A stretch of 64,000 bases of DNA from Streptosporangium sp. NBC_01756. Lineage in GTDB: Bacteria; Actinomycetota; Actinomycetes; Streptosporangiales; Streptosporangiaceae. The translations under genes and the position numbers were made by a program. Shown here piece by piece: positions 1-9,273 of this stretch. Location: the NCBI RefSeq assembly GCF_035917975.1, contig NZ_CP109130.1, positions 2,232,001 to 2,296,000 of the forward strand. Reading direction: 5' to 3'. Position 1 is the stretch's first letter; each line of letters opens with the position of its first letter. The notes under the pieces were generated by a model. That model was given only the letters and a program-made list of their open reading frames with translations. It searched no databases and was not told the DNA's origin.

Positions 1-357
1 GTTCTTGGTGACAAACTTTCGCAGGTGTCCCCCCAGGGCCTCCTCAAGGGGAATGCGATGGTGGTGCACATCTTCGAAGACTGCCATGGGGATGGCGAAA
101 TCCCGGAACTTCTTCGGCTTCTCGATACCGGGCTCCCGGGCGAGGCGGATCGCGCGAGAGTAGATCTCCTGACTGACCCAGTAATCCAACGCGGCGACCG
201 CCTGCACCCATGCAGCCCGGTACAGGTCTCCCACGTCGAGATTCGCGGGCTTGAACGTGGCCAGGCTCCTTCCTGCGCTGATGAGCTGGTGCACGTACTC
301 CAGATTGCGCTCGAAGTTGTGGAACGCGGGGGTCTTCACGACGTCGGAGTCGGACAC
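1..357 (-). CDS. HEPN-like protein, 5' part only (runs off window start)
   Basis: Reading the minus strand from a GTG at 355-357 gives 119 uninterrupted codons that continue past the window edge. A GAGGA sequence lies about 6 nt upstream of this GTG; another GTG at 367-369 lacks one. The visible part has a helical stretch with LDYWVSQEIYSRAIRLA, which resembles the start of RiboL-PSP-HEPN domains found in defence loci. The 3' end is missing, so the domain call is an inference. It sits downstream of a type I restriction operon on the same strand, separated by a 344-bp gap. Confidence 0.55.
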   Translation of the reverse strand, partial: MSDSDVVKTPAFHNFERNLEYVHQLISAGRSLATFKPANLDVGDLYRAAWVQAVAALDYWVSQEIYSRAIRLAREPGIEKPKKFRDFAIPMAVFEDVHHHRIPLEEALGGHLRKFVTKN

Positions 358-393
358 GACTGTCCTCACAAAGGTGCTGGCTAGCTTTAGAAT

Positions 394-417
394 GATCACA
401 TTGTGCACGATATGATC
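394..417. promoter_or_regulatory. Imperfect 24-bp dyad upstream of the HEPN-like gene
   Basis: Arms GATCA/TGATC flank the centre GTGCAC, and 20 of 24 positions are symmetric. It lies 37 bp upstream of the chosen GTG start and could be an operator. No cognate regulator is visible. Confidence 0.35.
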
Positions 418-611
418 GCTCTTAGCGCCGATATTTCATACAAAAAACTGGATGGTAAGAACAACTCTGCCATCAAGCACGGTCTAGGCCAGACGGATCG
501 AATTTCCCGCGCCAGGTTCTACTGATCACCTGGCAGTGATCTCTCATCTCGAATAGAGCGACCCGTACTGCGCGGGCCGGTGACGATCCCCTCACCTGGC
601 CGGGAAACGGT

Positions 612-644
612 GCCCCGCCGCTCCGTGGTGATCGGCGGCGGGGC
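612..644 (-). terminator. GC-rich hairpin downstream of hsdM
   Basis: A 10-bp perfect stem (GCCCCGCCGC with its complement) closes a 13-nt loop about 60 bp after the hsdM stop codon. There is no T-tract, so the terminator role is tentative. Confidence 0.35.
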
Positions 645-701
645 GGCAAGGCCGGCTTGTCCGGGGCGGTACCTGGACCGCGACCTACAAAGGCGCGTCG
701 A

Positions 702-2279
702 TCAAAGGGCTTCGCTGGACGGGCTGCCGGGATCCCGCGACGCCGCGCGGTTCTGCAGGGCCTCCGCGATGGCGGCGAACTCGCTCAACGCCGCCTCCAG
801 GTCGTCGACGATCTCCTGCGCGATGATCTCGGGCGGCTGGAGCGCGTCGGCGTCCTCCAGGCTCGGGTCCTTGAGCCAGAAGATGTCCAGGTTGCACTTG
901 TCACGCGCGACCAGCTCGTCATAGGTGAACTTCCGGAACCGTTCGGTCTCCACCCGCTCGTCGGGCGACCTGCCCGGCAGGTAGGAGTCGACGAAGTCCT
1001 GCAGGTGCTCACGGCGGAGCGGGTTCTGCTTGAGCGTGAAGTGCTGGCCGGTACGGAAGTCGTACACCCAGAGGTTTCTGGTCCACGGCTCCTCGCTGGC
1101 CGGTTTCCGGTCGAAGAAGAGCACGTTCGCCTTGACCCCGCCCGCGTAGAAGATCCCGGTGGGCAGCCGGAGCAGGGTGTGCACGTCGTACTCCTGGAGG
1201 AGAGCCCGGCGGATCCCCTCCCCCGCGCCGCCCTCGAAGAGCACGTTGTCGGGGAGGACCACGGCCGCGCGGCCGGGGATCGCCATCAGCCGGGCGATGT
1301 GCTGGACGAAGTTGAGCTGCTTGTTGGTGGTGGTCTGCCAGAAGTCCTGCCGGTCGTAGGCGACGTCGTCCCGGGTCGCCTTGCCGTCCAGGCCGATCAC
1401 GGTGATCGCGGACTTCTTGCCGAACGGCGGGTTGGCCAGCACCAGGGAGGCGCGGACCGCGGGGGAGGTGGCGAGCGCGTCCTCGGCGGCGATGGGCGAC
1501 TCGCCGTCCGCCTGGCACATGCCGTGCAGCAGCATGTTCATCGCGGCGAGCCGGGCCGTGCCGTCCACCAGCTCGGTCCCCAGGAACGCCTCTCCGTGCG
1601 TCAGGCGATGCCGCTGGCCGGGCGTCAGCTCCGTGTGATGCCTGCGGATGTAGTCGTTGGCGGCCAGCAGGAAGCCGCCGGTGCCGCAGGCCGGGTCGAT
1701 GATCGTGTCCCCGGGGGTCGGCTGCGCGCAGTCGACGATCGCGTTGATGAGCGGGCGCGGAGTGAAGTACTGCCCGGCCCCGGACTTGACGTCGGTGGCG
1801 CTGCGCGCAAGGAGCTGCTCGTAGGCATCACCCTTGACATCGGTGCCTTGACGTCCCCAGGTCTCGTTGTCCATGAGGTCAACGATTAGCTTCCTGAGCA
1901 GCGCGGGCTCCTGCACCCTGTTCTGCGCCTTGCGGAAGACGACCCCAAGGATGCCCTTCTCCTTGCCCAGCTCGGTCAGCGCCTCCCGGTAGGCCTCCTC
2001 CAGCTCCGCGCCGGTCAGCTTCTTCAGCGCCTCCCAGCTGATCTCCTTGGGCAGGATCCGCCCGCCGCCGAGGCTCTCCGGGAGCTTGACCCGCTCATCG
2101 GCCATCTTGAGGAAGAGCAGATAGGTCAGCTGCTCGACATAGTCGATTGCCGACACACCCGCGTCGCGGAGCACGTCGCAGTAGCTCCACATCTTGTCCG
2201 CGAGCCGCCGCGCCTCCACATGCCGCGCCGCCTCGGCCGACCGCTCGGCCTGCTCGCTGTCGGGCACGGTCGTCGTCAC
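702..2279 (-). CDS. hsdM: Type I restriction-modification DNA methyltransferase (M subunit)
   Basis: This is the N6-adenine methyltransferase subunit of a type I system, which assembles with HsdS (M2S) to modify DNA. The 525-residue product has an HsdM N-terminal helical domain, GQYFTPR at about 170-176, the SAM-binding DPACGTGGF near 195, and the catalytic NPPF near 283. I chose the GTG at 2277-2279: its first bases overlap the hsdS stop codon as GTGA, and GGGAG lies just upstream. It is the last gene of an hsdR-hsdS-hsdM operon. Codon use is typical of the host, unlike parts of hsdS. Confidence 0.95.
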   Translation of the reverse strand: MTTTVPDSEQAERSAEAARHVEARRLADKMWSYCDVLRDAGVSAIDYVEQLTYLLFLKMADERVKLPESLGGGRILPKEISWEALKKLTGAELEEAYREALTELGKEKGILGVVFRKAQNRVQEPALLRKLIVDLMDNETWGRQGTDVKGDAYEQLLARSATDVKSGAGQYFTPRPLINAIVDCAQPTPGDTIIDPACGTGGFLLAANDYIRRHHTELTPGQRHRLTHGEAFLGTELVDGTARLAAMNMLLHGMCQADGESPIAAEDALATSPAVRASLVLANPPFGKKSAITVIGLDGKATRDDVAYDRQDFWQTTTNKQLNFVQHIARLMAIPGRAAVVLPDNVLFEGGAGEGIRRALLQEYDVHTLLRLPTGIFYAGGVKANVLFFDRKPASEEPWTRNLWVYDFRTGQHFTLKQNPLRREHLQDFVDSYLPGRSPDERVETERFRKFTYDELVARDKCNLDIFWLKDPSLEDADALQPPEIIAQEIVDDLEAALSEFAAIAEALQNRAASRDPGSPSSEAL

Positions 2280-3736
2280 AGCAGTTCTCCCTGCTCGTAG
2301 GTGGTGGGGGTACGGCTCGCATCGGGCCATTCGGTACGGCTCGCGGCCGGTGATCCGGCGGGGTTCGCGCCGAAGGATTCCTTGGGCTTGGTATGGCGTG
2401 CACGCTGGGGCTTGGGCTGCGCGGTCCGTTCTGCCTTGATCTGCGCCAACAGATCAGAGGCGGGCTCATCAGTCGGATCTTGCGGGACCAGCCGTCCTGC
2501 GAACGCTTCCTTTAAAAGCGACCTCTGCAACGCGTCGCTCCGCTGTTTCGCCCCGTCCATCATGCGTTGGGCAGCCTCCAAATATGAGCGCCAACGCTGC
2601 GCCTCAGTGACAATGCTGTGCTGTACCTCTAAAGACGGCACCGGTATTTGTATCGCCTTCACCTTTGCAGTGCTCAGCGTATGGAGTCCACTCGTCGAGC
2701 TGGCAACTTTACGAAGCTGACTTGCCGTCGTGGGAGAATTCCATACGAGCTCTAAGTAGTGCGGATCAACCTTAGAATTCGGCCGAACTCTAATTAAGTG
2801 ATTCTGGTGAACACAGTCCAGAATCTCGTCACGCCACATTGCTGCGCGACCGATCTGATCAGGACTTCCGTTTCCCTCAACAACCAAGAGATCACCAAAA
2901 GCGAGTCTGAAGCGTTGAAGCTCGCCGTCAAAAAGCTCTACCTCATGCACGTCCGCCAGATCCAAACTACCCCTCGGAACATTCGCCACGCGCAAGAAAG
3001 GAAATTTATTCTCTATAGGGCGACGCTTCTTCTGTTTTTGTATACCGCCTTGAACATAGGAAACATCACCCAGCAGTCTGACATCGGAAGTGATATCACG
3101 TCCAACAAGACGCCCACTTACGGCGTCATTCAAAACCGAGCGCCACAAAGCTTTGGAGCGCGTTACCGATTTAACTACACCCTTACCTCCGACATCTAGG
3201 CGCAAGAGATGGCTTTCGAGAGCAGCGGCGATCCGCCGCTGCTCCCCTACCGGAGGAATGGGGACAGGCAGGCTCTTAATCTTGGAAAGACTAATCGAAG
3301 CCAAATTGACACTCTGGGCCGCATTTCGGTCGAACCACTCGCGAGCGCATTCGTTGGCAAACCAGGCCAGCAGTTTTGGAATCATCACGCCTGTATGCAA
3401 GCGCGCACGGAAGACGTGATTCTGATGGATGCAGTCCTTGATTTGACCGTCCCAAACCCATCCCCTGCCGAGCTTATCCCTATCCCCGCCTTCATTGAGA
3501 AGCACATCCCCTGGCTGTAGACGTAGCTTTTCGACAGTGGCTTCCGGGACCCTGATATCAGTAATCTTTTCAAGGTCTAGATAGCCTCGCTGTACGTTGG
3601 CGACGCGTAAATAGGGGACGAGCGGAAGATCAGGATCACTCTGCTTCTTGCTGTCTTTGGTTACTCCGCCGACGACCTCTGCGATATCTCCCAAAGTTGT
3701 CCAGGCCCAAGAGTCAGGGATCGAGAACAACGTCAC
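2276..3736 (-). CDS. hsdS: Type I restriction-modification specificity subunit (S subunit)
   Basis: HsdS sets the recognition sequence of the complex. The 486-residue protein has the usual two half-repeats. Each has a target-recognition domain (IPDSWAWTTLGDIA at the start; LGDVSYVQGG near 220) and a conserved helical spacer ending SGRLV (about 210) or AGRLV (about 420). The two recognition domains share LRVAN-RG-LDL and QNH motifs, so they are related to each other. The GTG start overlaps the hsdR stop by 4 bp. Bases about 2,560-3,700 are visibly lower in GC than hsdM and hsdR, as expected for exchanged recognition domains. Confidence 0.94.
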   Translation of the reverse strand: MTLFSIPDSWAWTTLGDIAEVVGGVTKDSKKQSDPDLPLVPYLRVANVQRGYLDLEKITDIRVPEATVEKLRLQPGDVLLNEGGDRDKLGRGWVWDGQIKDCIHQNHVFRARLHTGVMIPKLLAWFANECAREWFDRNAAQSVNLASISLSKIKSLPVPIPPVGEQRRIAAALESHLLRLDVGGKGVVKSVTRSKALWRSVLNDAVSGRLVGRDITSDVRLLGDVSYVQGGIQKQKKRRPIENKFPFLRVANVPRGSLDLADVHEVELFDGELQRFRLAFGDLLVVEGNGSPDQIGRAAMWRDEILDCVHQNHLIRVRPNSKVDPHYLELVWNSPTTASQLRKVASSTSGLHTLSTAKVKAIQIPVPSLEVQHSIVTEAQRWRSYLEAAQRMMDGAKQRSDALQRSLLKEAFAGRLVPQDPTDEPASDLLAQIKAERTAQPKPQRARHTKPKESFGANPAGSPAASRTEWPDASRTPTTYEQGELL

Positions 3737-6700
3737 GCAGTCAGCTCCTTGTTGAGTTCTTCGAGAATGGATTCCGCGCGGTCGCCGAAGGCGTCGGCGA
3801 AGCCGTAGATGCCGCCGCGCTGGTCGAACGGCATGCCGTGCAGGTCTTTCACGGTGACCTCGACGCTCGTGGCGATCACGCCCACGATGCGGTCGAGATA
3901 CCAGCGCTGCTCCGAGGTGAAGGTCACCCCGGCGCGCTCCTGGCTCGCGCGCCAGGCGGCGTAGCGCTCCTCGATGATCGACCGGAAGGGCCGGACCTTC
4001 TGGTCCACGCCGAGTTCGCGGCGGAGCAGGGAGACCAGGTCCGTGACGGTGGCCTCCCCCTCCCCGAGGGGCGGTGCCTCGCCGAGCACCTCGTACGACT
4101 TCCAGAGGAAGTCGACGTTGTAGACCTTCGGCAGCCGCTTCACCCGGCCGGCCAGGTCCTGGAGTTGCGCGTACGTCAGTCTCGGACCGCTGCCGTGGCG
4201 GAGCTGCTGGACAATCACCTCGTCCTGGTGCTCCTTCAGGAACTGGCGGAACGACTGGACCGCCTCTTTGGCGACGTCCACCCCCTCGGCCGAGATCAGC
4301 TCGTCGGCCGAGTGCACGTCGATGACCGTGTCGCGGTCGTGGCGGATGTCGAGGATGCGCCGGCGCAGGTCGGGATTCGCGGTGAGGGGGGCGACGGCCT
4401 CGCGCAGCCGTCGCTGGACCGCCCTGTCCCCACCCACGTCCTGGACTGCGATCAGCTCGTCGGTGTCGACGGCGTCAACGAGCCGCCGGACGATGTCGCG
4501 CAGTGTGGTGCCCTCGGAGACCCGCGCGATCTCCTCGCGATCGGCGTCGGTCATGTCGAGGTCGAGGCGGGCGAGCCGGGACGCGAGAGAAGCGATCTCG
4601 TGCTCGTCGATCGAGAGGTTGGCCGCCTTGGCCAGCAACTGTTTCAGGCTGAGCGACGGCGTCCGTTCGAGCGGGCGCGCGTCGCACAGCGGGCTGTCGG
4701 TGACCCCGACCGCGTCGATCAACAGGAAGCGGTCCTTGCGGCGAGCCGACCGGTCGGGGTTGACCTGACGGAACTCCGTCTCGTCGACGGTACGGGCACC
4801 GCGGCCCTTCATCTGCTCGAAGTAGACCGCGCTCTGCACACCGCGCATGAAGAACACGATTTCGAGCGGTCGTACGTCCGTCCCGGTCGCGATCATGTCG
4901 ACGGTGACGGCGATCCGCAGGGCCGCGCTGGTGCGGAAGAGCTGCAGCAGTTTCTTCGGGTCGTCACCCACGTCCTTCGACTTGTAGGTGATCTTCGCGG
5001 CGAAGTCGTTGCCCTTACCGAAGACCTCCCGGACGATCTGCACGATGTCGTCGGCGTGCTCGTCGCTCTTGGCGAAGATGAGCGTCTTGGGGACAATGGT
5101 CCGCTTGCCGTACTGCTCGGGGAGGACCTTGTCGCGGAAAGTCTTGAGGACCAGCCGGATCTGGTCCTTGGCCAGCACCGAGCGGCCGATCTGCTCGCCG
5201 GAGTAGGTGAAGTCCTCCTGCAGCTCCTCGTAGCGCTGCATTCGCGTGCGACGGTCCCGGAACGGGACGACCGTGCGGGTGCCCTCCTCGTCGAGGGCCG
5301 GGATGCGGCTGCCGCTCTCGCTGATCTTCGTACGGATCCGGTAGACGTCGTAGTCGACGTTGACCCCGTCGGCCACGGCCTGCTCGTAGGTGTATGCCGA
5401 GGCGACGTTCTGGTCGAAGAAGCCGAGCGTCTGGGCGGTCGGCGTCGCGGTGAGGCCGAGGATGGGCGCGTCGAAGTAGTCGAGCACCGCCCGCCACTTG
5501 CCGTAGATCGACCGGTGGCACTCGTCGACGATGATCAAATCGAAGGTCTCGGGTGGGAGCTGCGGGTTGTACTGCGCGTCCACCGGCCGGTCGGGCACGT
5601 AGTCGTCGACTCCCTGGTCGTCGTCGTCCGGCGGAAGCTGCTCACCACGGAGCGCGAGGCTGAGCCGCTGGATCGTGGTGATCACGACATTCGTCGACTC
5701 CAGGACGGTCCCACCGGCCAGCCGCTGAATGTTGTACAGCTCCGAGAGCTTCCGGCCGTCGTCAGGCGTGATGTAGTTGCGGAACTCCGCCGTCGCCTGG
5801 TCGCCGAGGTTGTTCCGGTCGACCAGGAACAGCACCCGCTTCGCGCCTGCATGCTTGATCAGCCGGTACGTCTGGGTGACGGCGGCGAACGTCTTTCCGG
5901 CACCGGTGGCCATCTGGACGAGAGCGCGGGGAAGGTTCCGGCAGAGGGAGCTCTCGACGCCCTTGACCGCGTCAATCTGGGCAGGACGCAGCCCCGTCTC
6001 GACGAGTGCGGGCATCTGCCGTACCCGTGTGCGGAGGGTCGGCGCGGCCGGCCGGTCGTCGGCCTCGGTCATCCAGGCGGCTACGGTCTCGGGCCGGTGG
6101 AACGAGAAGACGCCACGCGACCGGGGATCGGGATCGAGGCCGTTGGTGAAGCGGGTCTCCACCCCCGTGCTCTCGTAGCGGAACGGCAGCGGGATGTCCC
6201 TGCGCCAGGTGGCCAGGGCATACGCCTTGGGGAGCGCGGCGGCATATCCGGCGCTCTGCCACTCCACCCCGGTCAGCGAGGTGCCCTCCCGCTTGGCCTC
6301 GATGACGCCGACGAGCATGCCATCGACGTAGAGGGCGTAGTCCGACCTGCCGTGGGCGAAGGCGAACTCCCGTACGGCCACACCCGTGCCGGCCAAGGGG
6401 TTGAGCTGAGCCAGGTCCTGCACGACCCAGCCGGCCTCGCGGAGCATCCGGTCGATCTCGCGGCGTGCCTGCGCCTCGGTGAGCGGTTCCGGCGCCCGCG
6501 CCTGCTCGATGAAGAGCCTGCGCCTGGAGATCGGGACCTTGTCCGGCGTCCGCTCGTCGAACTCCGATCTGAGCTGTTGTGCGGTGCCCTGCAACGCCTT
6601 TAGCTGCTCGGTCAGCCGGTCGCGTTCGCGTAGCACGCGGCTGAGCTCGTCCTCGGCCTTCGCCCTGGCCTCGGAGACCGCCTCCGCGTGCGATCGCTTG

Positions 6701-7221
6701 CCGTCCAGGATGAGCCGGGCCTCGGTGAGCTCGCGCTTGTAGCGTTCGAGGTCCTCACGGAGTCGACCGGTCACGTCGACGGGCGGCTGGGGCGGAACGA
6801 AGGTGATGACCTGGCGGTCGCCCGTGATGGCACGGTGCAGGAGCAGGCCGAGTTGGAAGCACTTGTTCACCGAGTCGAGAGCGGCCCTGGTGTCGGCGTA
6901 GTGCTCGTGGACGGCCTTGTTTCCGACCCTCCGGATCTCGTGAAAGGCGTCGGCTCCATCTCGGAGGATGACACCGTTGTCGGAAAGGGCATGGATCCGG
7001 GTCCCTAACCGATTATCACCGGCCACCGTGATGCCGGTGCGGCGCATCATGACGGTCGCCAGGACCTCGATGAACTGACGGCATTTGACCAGGGCGCCAT
7101 TGGGGTCGGTGAAGACGGACGTCTCAGCGCCTGTTCCGTACACCACGAGCAGTGGCTCATGGGCGAGCAGGAATCCGAAGTTGGGAGACCCGCCGGCCAG
7201 CCCACCGACCCCATCACTCAT
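3733..7221 (-). CDS. hsdR: Type I restriction endonuclease/translocase (R subunit)
   Basis: HsdR translocates and cuts unmodified DNA. The 1,162-residue protein has a DUF4145-like N-terminal domain with IRRVGNKAVH at 96-105, then a charged coiled coil at about 150-215. The nuclease follows, with D294 and the E308-x-K310 pair of GVIEAKREG. The SF2 motor has Walker A ATGAGKT near 438-444, DECH at 566-569 and TAT near 591. A GRGART motif and an EcoEI-type C-terminal region come last. The ATG has GAGGA upstream. It is the first gene of the operon, and the R-S-M order is less common than R-M-S. Confidence 0.95.
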   Translation of the reverse strand: MSDGVGGLAGGSPNFGFLLAHEPLLVVYGTGAETSVFTDPNGALVKCRQFIEVLATVMMRRTGITVAGDNRLGTRIHALSDNGVILRDGADAFHEIRRVGNKAVHEHYADTRAALDSVNKCFQLGLLLHRAITGDRQVITFVPPQPPVDVTGRLREDLERYKRELTEARLILDGKRSHAEAVSEARAKAEDELSRVLRERDRLTEQLKALQGTAQQLRSEFDERTPDKVPISRRRLFIEQARAPEPLTEAQARREIDRMLREAGWVVQDLAQLNPLAGTGVAVREFAFAHGRSDYALYVDGMLVGVIEAKREGTSLTGVEWQSAGYAAALPKAYALATWRRDIPLPFRYESTGVETRFTNGLDPDPRSRGVFSFHRPETVAAWMTEADDRPAAPTLRTRVRQMPALVETGLRPAQIDAVKGVESSLCRNLPRALVQMATGAGKTFAAVTQTYRLIKHAGAKRVLFLVDRNNLGDQATAEFRNYITPDDGRKLSELYNIQRLAGGTVLESTNVVITTIQRLSLALRGEQLPPDDDDQGVDDYVPDRPVDAQYNPQLPPETFDLIIVDECHRSIYGKWRAVLDYFDAPILGLTATPTAQTLGFFDQNVASAYTYEQAVADGVNVDYDVYRIRTKISESGSRIPALDEEGTRTVVPFRDRRTRMQRYEELQEDFTYSGEQIGRSVLAKDQIRLVLKTFRDKVLPEQYGKRTIVPKTLIFAKSDEHADDIVQIVREVFGKGNDFAAKITYKSKDVGDDPKKLLQLFRTSAALRIAVTVDMIATGTDVRPLEIVFFMRGVQSAVYFEQMKGRGARTVDETEFRQVNPDRSARRKDRFLLIDAVGVTDSPLCDARPLERTPSLSLKQLLAKAANLSIDEHEIASLASRLARLDLDMTDADREEIARVSEGTTLRDIVRRLVDAVDTDELIAVQDVGGDRAVQRRLREAVAPLTANPDLRRRILDIRHDRDTVIDVHSADELISAEGVDVAKEAVQSFRQFLKEHQDEVIVQQLRHGSGPRLTYAQLQDLAGRVKRLPKVYNVDFLWKSYEVLGEAPPLGEGEATVTDLVSLLRRELGVDQKVRPFRSIIEERYAAWRASQERAGVTFTSEQRWYLDRIVGVIATSVEVTVKDLHGMPFDQRGGIYGFADAFGDRAESILEELNKELTA

Positions 7222-7347
7222 TCATCCTCACAGACGTCACGCCGGATTCAGCAAAGCCTTGCAGAATACATCAAATCGCACAGCGCGAAACAGGAATTCT
7301 CAGACTTCTATCCCAGGACCGCTCAGCACCGTTACGGAGACGCAGAA

Positions 7348-7377
7348 AACCCCCGATCGGTTGTCCGATCGGGGGTT
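7348..7377 (-). terminator. Intrinsic terminator, 13-bp perfect stem
   Basis: AACCCCCGATCGG and its exact complement flank the loop TTGT. On the minus strand the stem runs into TTTTC, so it can stop transcription coming from the DUF397/DUF5753 genes before the hsdR promoter region. Confidence 0.8.
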
Positions 7378-7442
7378 GAAGACAAAAAGGATTGAACAGT
7401 GTCCCAATTAAGGACAGACCGAAACCAGCTTAATTCCGACAG

Positions 7443-7649
7443 TCAGGACGAATGGTCGAAATCTCCGGCTCTGATGCCGCCGACGAAGGAGCGCCACTCG
7501 GCGGGGGTGAAGAGCAGCGCGGGACCGTCAGGGTTCTTGCTGTCACGGACCGCGACCGCACCCGGCAGGTTCGAAGCGACCTCGACACACTGCCCGCCGT
7601 TCGGGCCGGAAAGCGATGACTTCCGCCATATGGCGGCGCTCAGATCCAT
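7443..7649 (-). CDS. DUF397 protein, copy 1
   Basis: This 68-residue protein begins MDLSAAIWRKSSLSG and has the DUF397 signature: a WRKSSxSG start, CVEVA, VRDSK and a FTPAEWRSFVGG end. DUF397 proteins are small actinobacterial partners of XRE/DUF5753 regulators, and such pairs have been proposed to behave like toxin-antitoxin modules. I placed the start at the ATG for MDLSAAI because the second copy begins identically. It is nearly identical to the next gene upstream, so the pair is a recent tandem duplication. Confidence 0.85.
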   Translation of the reverse strand: MDLSAAIWRKSSLSGPNGGQCVEVASNLPGAVAVRDSKNPDGPALLFTPAEWRSFVGGIRAGDFDHSS

Positions 7650-7678
7650 CCCGTCTCGATTCCTCGGTTGTGGAGAGA

Positions 7679-7885
7679 TCAGGTCAGCCGGTCGAACGCA
7701 CCCGACTTGACCCCGCCGACGAAGGACCGCCACTCGGCGGGGGTGAAGAGCAGCGCGGGCCCGTCGGGGTCCTTGCTGTCACGGACCGCGACCGCACCCG
7801 GCAGATTGGAAGCGACCTCGACGCACTGACCACCGTTGTCACCTGAAAGCGATGACTTCCGCCACGCAGCAGCGCTCAGGTCCAT
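7679..7885 (-). CDS. DUF397 protein, copy 2
   Basis: This is a second 68-residue DUF397 protein. It matches copy 1 almost residue for residue up to FVGG and differs mainly at the extreme C-terminus (VKSGAFDRLT against IRAGDFDHSS). Its start overlaps the end of the XRE/DUF5753 gene by 10 bp, so it is translationally linked to that gene. Only 29 bp separate it from copy 1. Both copies are probably read from the regulator's promoter and end at the hairpin at 7348-7377. Confidence 0.87.
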   Translation of the reverse strand: MDLSAAAWRKSSLSGDNGGQCVEVASNLPGAVAVRDSKDPDGPALLFTPAEWRSFVGGVKSGAFDRLT

Positions 7886-8703
7886 TCCTGCCTCACTTCC
7901 TCGATCATTTTGAGGGACATGTGTTCAGGGTAAGCCCATCGACGTATCGCTTCATAGCGGTTCCATATTGAGGTCACTTGGATAGGGTCGACCGAAACCT
8001 GTCCCTCTGTTGAAGAGTCCACATGAATGACGTCCGGCTGCCCGTTCGGAAGCTCGGCGATCATAAAAGCGCCCAACACGCCCGATAGGCACTGCTGATC
8101 GACGAGTTGGATGGAGATGGCCGGCCGCTGGGCAATCTCCAGCAGGTAGCCGAGTTGCTCGCGCATCACCTCCGGACCACCGACCCGGCGGCGCAGCACG
8201 CCCTCGTCCGCGAGGACCAGGAGCAGGGGAGGAACACCCCTGTCGAGGATCTCCCCTCGTCGCATACGCGTTTCAACACGCTCCTCTACCTCTTCGGGAG
8301 TGATCAGAGGCGCATGGTTGAAGACGTGACGGGCGTAGGACTCGGTCTGGAGGAGGCCGGGGACGAGCAGCGGGTCCCAGGAGCGCAGGACCAGGGCGGT
8401 GGGTTCGATCTCCTCGGCCCAGCTTGTGAACCAGTCCGGGCTGCCCGGCCGGGCGAGGATACGCCGGTGCAGCCCGGCGAAGAGCGTGCCGCCGCCCGCG
8501 CCGAAGAGCCGGTCCAGCCGCTCGGCGTCGGACTTCGACGGGGTCCGGGTGGCGGCCTCCAGGCGGCTCACCTGGGTCTGCGTGCATCCCAGCCGGGCGG
8601 CCACGGCGCCCTGGGAGAGCTGGGCCTCCTCGCGCAGGCGGCGCATCTCGGCACCGAACCGCACCCGCGGGGAATCGGGACCGGAAAAAGGATCGACATT
8701 CAT
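7876..8703 (-). CDS. XRE-family regulator with DUF5753 domain
   Basis: The 275-residue protein has an N-terminal helix-turn-helix (LSQGAVAARLGCTQTQVSRLE, about residues 30-50) and a C-terminal DUF5753 region with the usual WDPLLVPGLLQTESYAR motif. The family acts as DNA-binding partner of DUF397 proteins in actinomycetes. I used the ATG at 8701-8703 because GGGGAGGG lies upstream; a TTG five codons earlier overlaps that ribosome site. It heads a three-gene unit with both DUF397 genes and diverges from the 8,926 gene. Confidence 0.9.
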   Translation of the reverse strand: MNVDPFSGPDSPRVRFGAEMRRLREEAQLSQGAVAARLGCTQTQVSRLEAATRTPSKSDAERLDRLFGAGGGTLFAGLHRRILARPGSPDWFTSWAEEIEPTALVLRSWDPLLVPGLLQTESYARHVFNHAPLITPEEVEERVETRMRRGEILDRGVPPLLLVLADEGVLRRRVGGPEVMREQLGYLLEIAQRPAISIQLVDQQCLSGVLGAFMIAELPNGQPDVIHVDSSTEGQVSVDPIQVTSIWNRYEAIRRWAYPEHMSLKMIEEVRQEWT

Positions 8704-8925
8704 CGCATCCCTCCCCAAAAGAGAAAAACGGACTTTCTACTCCGACGGCAATACCAGCGGCCGGTTTCGACAGTCCGGTACCTGACATTCCCTGCCATCC
8801 CTCAGTCCACCTTTCCGGCCATTGTCTCACCCGCCGCAAGGGCAATCTAAGCACACGCCTTCTCTTTCCGACAGGAAGGAAAAGAAAGCGGGAAGAGCCC
8901 CCTTCCGACAGGAGAAAAACGAGCG

Positions 8926-9273
8926 ATGCACGATCAGGAAAACGGCCTTTCCCGTTCTGCCGACGGTCGCCGGAGGCCGCCGGGTCCCACGACCGCCGAG
9001 CAGCAGGAGCGGTTCATCCACCTGGTACGGCTCGGCTGGGACCTGCGCACGCTCGGGGTGCGCACCTCGCTAGTCCTGCCGGTGACCGGGCAGCCCATCC
9101 TGGAGATCCACTCAGCGGCCGGCATTCTGGCCCGGATCACGGTCGTCCGGCGCTACTGCGGCTGGGTGTTCACCTGGCGGCCGTGGTGGGCGCGGCTGTG
9201 GCGGCGGAGCGAATGGGTGCTGGCCGAGGCCGACAACGCGGCCGACATCGTGATGGCCGAGGTGACCCCATGA
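8926..9273 (+). CDS. Small uncharacterised actinobacterial protein
   Basis: I do not recognise a named family for this 115-residue protein. It has no signal peptide or clear membrane segment; the middle holds a mixed hydrophobic stretch (TSLVLPVTGQPILEIHSAAG), then a Trp/Arg-rich segment (WVFTWRPWWARLWRR). It overlaps the ATPase-domain gene by 4 bp (ATGA), so the two are translated together. Proteins of this kind often sit beside RsbW-like ATPases near DUF397/DUF5753 loci, which may indicate a role in the same regulatory set. Two similar CCGACAGGA-type segments precede the start. Confidence 0.7.
   Translation: MHDQENGLSRSADGRRRPPGPTTAEQQERFIHLVRLGWDLRTLGVRTSLVLPVTGQPILEIHSAAGILARITVVRRYCGWVFTWRPWWARLWRRSEWVLAEADNAADIVMAEVTP

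Larger units (their letters stand above)
358..701. other. Non-coding gap between hsdM and the HEPN-like gene
   Basis: I see no convincing gene here. The part from about 400 to 560 is clearly lower in GC than its surroundings and contains the probable promoter and dyad of the HEPN-like gene. The part near 612-644 holds a GC-rich hairpin just beyond the hsdM stop codon. Confidence 0.5.

Noticed and set aside
657..1889. 410-codon plus-strand frame opposite hsdM
   Set aside because: Antisense shadow; the minus strand encodes all HsdM motifs.
3697..6603. 968-codon open frame on the plus strand opposite hsdR
   Set aside because: Mirror of hsdR codons in high-GC DNA; no domain, Val/Leu/Arg/Asp-rich composition and no ribosome site.
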